From positions 1 through 64,000 of the forward strand of contig NZ_JAGIBD010000007.1 of NCBI RefSeq assembly GCF_017744555.1: a stretch of DNA of 64,000 nt. The letters run 5' to 3'. The DNA comes from Cellulomonas sp. (GTDB lineage: Bacteria > Actinomycetota > Actinomycetes > Actinomycetales > Cellulomonadaceae). Every line of letters begins with the position of its first letter. The stretch's first letter is position 1. A program made the position numbers and the translations under genes. The notes beneath the pieces are model-generated. The model searched no databases. It worked only from the letters and a program-made list of their open reading frames with translations, and was not told the DNA's origin. This document shows, piece after piece, positions 59,322-64,000 of the stretch.

Positions 59322-59374
59322 CCCGTCGGGCACGCCGGCGGGTGCCGCCCCGGCCCGTCACGCCTCGAGTCCCG

Positions 59375-61537
59375 TCACGCCCCGCGCGCGGCGAGGAGCT
59401 CCCAGCGGGCCACGGCCTCGCTGCGCGAGGAGACGCCGAGCTTGCGGTACGCCGAGATCGCCTGCGTCTTCACGGTGTTCCGCGACACGCCGAGCCGCTC
59501 CGCGATACCCGGGAACGTGAGGTGCGTCGACAGCAAGGGCAGCAGCCGGGTCTCGGCCGGGGTGAGCGTGTCCGGCAGGAGCGGTGCCGCGGCGACCTCC
59601 CGGACGAGCACGTCGACGGCCGCGACCCGGTCGGGCAGGTCGCCGCGCTCGGGGCGCCGCCGCAGCACGTCCCGCGCCTGACGGATCACCGAGGAGGCGG
59701 TCGGCAGGTCGCCGAGCCCGACGAGCACGCGCGCCGTCTCGACGAGCGCCTGCGTCGAGACGACGGGCAGCGCGTGCGTGAGCAACGGGCGCAGGGCCAG
59801 CGCGCGGTCGATGTGGACGAGCGCGTCGCCGCGGCGGCCTGCCCGCAGCGCGATCCGGGCGGCCCAGGCGTGCACGAGCGCGCTCGACCAGTACGCGTCG
59901 TACCGTCCGTCGCGCAGCAGGTCGGTGGCCGCGTGCACGAACCGGTCGACGTCCGGCCAGCGGTCCTGCGCGGCGGCCACGGTCGCGCGCTCGCACAGGG
60001 CCAGAGCGGCGAGCGGCTCCGCGCCCGACGCGACGGCCAGGTCGACGGCGTCTGCGAACAGGACGTCGGCGCCGTCCTCGTCGCCGTCGAGCAGCGCCGC
60101 CAGGCCCGCGGTGTGCCGCATCGTCGCGCGGAACGGGCTCGCCGGGGACAGCCCCGCCCAGCCCTCCTGCGCGTCCGTGCGCATCGCGTCGAGCCCGTGC
60201 CGAGCCTCGATCGCCCGCAGGTACGCGACCGTGCCCTCGATGGTGCTCCCGTCGGCGAGCGTGCCCGGGTGGACGGCGCGGGTCGCCAGGTCCGACCAGC
60301 GCTCGGCCTGCACCGGGTCGCCGACCAGCGCGAACGTCAGCGCGGCGTGCGCCGCGACCGCGGGGAACGTGTCGAGCTCCGTCGCCTCCTCGAGCCAGGC
60401 CATCCAGCGCCGCACACGGTCGACGCGCCCGACCGCCCACGTGCGCTGCGCCCAGCCGAGGACGAGCCCGGCCAGCAGCGCCTGGTCGCCGCTCGCGTGC
60501 GCGTGCTCGATCGCGGCGCCGCCGACACCCGCGTCGGCGTACCAGGCGGCGGCCCGGCGGTGCAGCGCCCGCAGGAGCGCGGGCTCCTTGCGGTGCAGCT
60601 CCGCCCGGAGCAGGTCGCGCAGCAGCGGGTGGCACCGGTAGCGCTCGCCGCCGCGGTCGACCGGCAGCACGACCCCGCACCCGGCGAGCCGCTCCAGGTC
60701 GGCGCCGCTCGACCACGTGAGGAGCACGGCGTCGCACAGCGGACCGCAGAGCTCGTCGAGGATCGAGGTGCGCACCAGCAGAGACGTGTCGCGCGGCGAC
60801 AGGCCGGCCAGCAGCTCGGTGCGCAGGTAGTCCCGCATGAACCGGTCGTCGCCCGTGAACGGCGCCGGGTGCGGGCCGGACGCGCCGGGCCGGCGGGACG
60901 ACTCCTGCACGGCCATCGCGGCCAGCGCGAGCGCGACCGGCCACCCCTCGGTGCGCGCGAGCAGGTCGCCCAGCTCCTCGAGGCCGAGCTCGACGCCGGT
61001 CCCGGCCAGGAGCTCGGCGGCCTCGTCGACGTCGAGCACGAGGTCGTCAGGACCGATCTCGAGGAGCTCGCCGTGCACGCGCAGGCGGGCGGTGGCGACG
61101 GGCAGGGTCGACCGGGAGGCGAGGGCGAGCCGCCACCTCGGCGGCAGCCGGTCCACGAGCCGGGTGAGCGCGTCGAGGCTCGCGGCGTCGCTGAGCGCCT
61201 GCACGTCGTCCACGAGGAGCGTGCGGGGCGGACCGGCCAGCAGGTCGGCCAACGCGCCGTCGAGCACCCCGGCGTCCGTGCCCGGCCGGCACGTGAGCAC
61301 CACGACGTCGTCGCCGAGACGGTCGGCCCACTGGGTCAGGAGGGTCGTCTTCCCGTACCCCGGTGGGGCGACGACCGCCACGACCCGGGCCGGTGACGTC
61401 GTGACGAGGTCGAGCAGCGCGTCGCGCCGGACGACGACGAGCGCGGGGCGGCTGCGTCGCGCGCGCGGGCTCGGCGGCGTCTCGGTGGCGAGGGCGGTGG
61501 CGGACGAATCGTGCGAATCGGGAGGAGTCGCATCCAC
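59375..61537 (-). CDS. MalT-type LuxR-family ATP-dependent regulator (LAL)
   Basis: 720 residues from the GTG at 61537. An N-terminal STAND ATPase has Walker A VVAPPGYGKTTLLTQWADRL and Walker B PRTLLVDDVQAL; the middle (about 330-620) is helical-repeat sequence rich in Ala and Leu; the C-terminal LuxR helix-turn-helix reads LTPAETRLLPLLSTHLTFPG then RLGVSRNTVKTQAISAYRKL. This is the layout of MalT-like activators that bind a small inducer. Targets are unknown. A TAGCGT box eight bases before the GTG supports this start. Confidence 0.87.
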   Translation of the reverse strand: MDATPPDSHDSSATALATETPPSPRARRSRPALVVVRRDALLDLVTTSPARVVAVVAPPGYGKTTLLTQWADRLGDDVVVLTCRPGTDAGVLDGALADLLAGPPRTLLVDDVQALSDAASLDALTRLVDRLPPRWRLALASRSTLPVATARLRVHGELLEIGPDDLVLDVDEAAELLAGTGVELGLEELGDLLARTEGWPVALALAAMAVQESSRRPGASGPHPAPFTGDDRFMRDYLRTELLAGLSPRDTSLLVRTSILDELCGPLCDAVLLTWSSGADLERLAGCGVVLPVDRGGERYRCHPLLRDLLRAELHRKEPALLRALHRRAAAWYADAGVGGAAIEHAHASGDQALLAGLVLGWAQRTWAVGRVDRVRRWMAWLEEATELDTFPAVAAHAALTFALVGDPVQAERWSDLATRAVHPGTLADGSTIEGTVAYLRAIEARHGLDAMRTDAQEGWAGLSPASPFRATMRHTAGLAALLDGDEDGADVLFADAVDLAVASGAEPLAALALCERATVAAAQDRWPDVDRFVHAATDLLRDGRYDAYWSSALVHAWAARIALRAGRRGDALVHIDRALALRPLLTHALPVVSTQALVETARVLVGLGDLPTASSVIRQARDVLRRRPERGDLPDRVAAVDVLVREVAAAPLLPDTLTPAETRLLPLLSTHLTFPGIAERLGVSRNTVKTQAISAYRKLGVSSRSEAVARWELLAARGA

Positions 61538-61545
61538 GTCTCTGG

Positions 61546-61551
61546 ACGCTA
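61546..61551 (-). promoter_or_regulatory. -10 box of a probable leaderless transcript (MalT-like gene)
   Basis: On the minus strand TAGCGT lies eight bases before the GTG at 61537. A neighbouring ATG in another frame leads nowhere. Confidence 0.45.
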
Positions 61552-61633
61552 CCCCCGAACGCCTGGCGCGGCACCGCCCGGGCCCCGGGTCCAGGGTGGG
61601 GGACCGGCGGGACCGGCGCGGCGTCGGCCGAGG

Positions 61634-62937
61634 TCAGACCCTGGGCGGCTCCAGGTCGATGTGCGGGACGTCGTCCGTGGCGTCGCCCCAGGCGATCCGC
61701 CGGGGGCTGTCGTGCGACTCCACGGTCGCGGCGTGGTCGCGGTCGAAGTAGTCCCACGCCCAGCTGAGGAACGCGTCGGTGCGGCTGTGCACGCCGCTCA
61801 GCAGCATCGCGTGCACGCCGAGCCACGCGGCGAACGCGACGGGCCCGTCGACCTCGTGCCGGTGCCGGCCGACCTCGGCGACGGCCGCGTTCCGGCCGAT
61901 CATCGCCATGATGCCCTTGTCCTTGTAGCGGAACGGCTCGGTCCCCTCGCCGCGCGTGGTGCGCAGGATGTTCTCCGCGGCCCAGCGCCCGGACTGCTGC
62001 GCGACGGAGCCGAGCTGGGGGAGCGTCGGGACACCCTCGCCCGGCCCGGACGGCACGTTGGCGACGTCGCCGACGGCCCACACGCCGGGGAAGCCGTCGA
62101 CCGAGAGATCGGCGCGGACGTCGAGCCGGCCGCCCCGGCCGGTCGGCGCACCCGCCGCCGCGAGGACAGCGGGCCCCTTCTCGCCGCCGGCCCAGATGAC
62201 GGTCCGGGTGGGCAGGTGCGTGCCGTCGCTGAGCTCGACGTGGTCGGGGTGCACGGCGTCGACGCCGGTGCCGAGGCGCAGCAGCACGCCGTCGTCGGTG
62301 AGCTTGCGGTGCGCGTACTGCTGCGCGCGCTCGGAGAACGGCCCGAGCACCGCGGGACCGCGGTCGACGAGGTGCACGCGGCCCTCGTCGGGCAGCCGGC
62401 CTGCCTTGCGCAGCGCCGTGAACAGCTCGGCGAGGGCGCCGGACACCTCGACGCCCGTCGGGCCGCCGCCCACGACCACGATGTCCAGGGCACCCGGCTC
62501 GACCGGTGCGCCGGCGGCCTCCGTCACCAGGGCGCGGTGGTGGCGGCGCAGCCGTTCGGCGTCCGCGACGGAGTACAGCGGGAACGTGTGCTCGGCCGCG
62601 CCCGGGATCCCGAAGAAGTTCGGGCTGCCGCCCGCGGCGACCACGAGGTGGTCGGCGGTGAGCGTGCGGCCGTCGTCGAGCGTGAGGCTGCGGTCGGCGA
62701 ACGACGCGGCGACGACATCCTGGACCAGCACCTCGACGCCCGGGGCGGACGCGAAGATGGTGCGCAGCGGCCGGGCGACGTCCTCGGCCGGGAGCTGCGA
62801 CGTGGCGACCTGGTACAGCAGCGGCTGGAACTGGTGGTAGTCGGCGCGGTCGACGAGGGTCGTCGTGACGCCGGCCGCGCCGAGCGTCTGCGCGGCCGCC
62901 ACGCCGGCCAGCCCGCCGCCCAGCACGAGCGCGGTCG

Positions 62938-62941
<4 letters not shown>
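61634..62941 (-). CDS. FAD-dependent NADH dehydrogenase-like oxidoreductase (NDH-2 type)
   Basis: 435 residues from the GTG at 62941. FAD-binding ALVLGGGLAGVAAAQTLGAA, then DYHQFQPLLYQVATSQL, typical of type II NADH dehydrogenases. The NADH-binding Rossmann motif is DIVVVGGGPTGVEVSGALAE, and VWAVGDVANVPSG is the second FAD contact. The C-terminal AFAAWLGVHAMLLSGVHSRT is an amphipathic region that could anchor it to the membrane. NDH-2 passes electrons from NADH to quinone without proton pumping. Its GTG overlaps the stop of the upstream GH15 gene. Confidence 0.88.

Positions 62942-64000
<1,059 letters not shown>

Overview
The window is high-GC actinobacterial chromosome, most likely a Cellulomonas-like member of the Micrococcales. 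The basis is very GC-rich codon use, WhiB and BldM-type regulators, zinc-type S14 and L36, an LAXTG sortase substrate, and TANNNT -10 boxes placed directly before start codons. The genus is an inference. No tRNA, rRNA, CRISPR array, insertion sequence, prophage or integration site was seen. Most of the window is core chromosome with small accessory insertions.

Layout. 1-13701: ribosomal protein superoperon from the end of rpsC through the spc genes, secY-adk-map, infA-rpmJ-rpsM-rpsK-rpoA-rplQ, with an LAATG-anchored surface protein inserted between map and infA. 13782-21122: an alpha/beta hydrolase, a ROK/polyphosphate glucokinase-like kinase, truA, a double VOC protein, a DUF5709-like acidic protein, an ABC-F ATPase, and a divergent LysE exporter/LysG regulator pair. 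21362-24486: rplM-rpsI, then glmM-def. 24622-29853: DedA protein, lipoprotein, coaA divergent from glmS, acpS and a GNAT. 29898-38710: LLM oxidoreductase, NAD(P)HX repair enzyme, small kinase, alr, tsaE-tsaB-rimI, sulfurtransferase, nitroreductase, tsaD. 38717-42348: PadR regulator with its membrane partner, then a large secreted phosphoesterase. 42380-44706: GCS2 ligase and a THUMP-like methyltransferase. 44757-51506: groES with two CIRCE-type elements, a WhiD/WhiB3-type WhiB, a MerR-like regulator, a BldM-like regulator, guaB, an exonuclease and guaB3. 51807-57564: fructose PTS operon (DeoR regulator, fruK, EIIA, EIIBC, HPr, EI). 57690-64000: aldehyde dehydrogenase, MalT-like LuxR regulator, type II NADH dehydrogenase-like protein and a GH15 glycosidase cut by the window edge.

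How the parts work together. The first third makes ribosomes and RNA polymerase alpha and inserts membrane proteins. glmM and glmS supply UDP-GlcNAc precursors, and alr supplies D-alanine for the wall. tsaE, tsaB and tsaD act in tRNA t6A formation. The PTS operon is self-contained: it carries the general proteins HPr and EI beside the fructose-specific parts.

I found no clearly new multi-gene system. The best leads are the conserved neighbourhood guaB / BldM-like / WhiD-like / groES with an added MerR-like protein whose cobalamin motif is degenerate; the roughly 108-residue Ala/Lys-rich extension on L15; a decoy mini-ORF copying the fruK start; an in-frame 18-bp tandem repeat in truA; RNA hairpins in ribosomal-protein leaders; and a window-wide series of apparently leaderless promoters.
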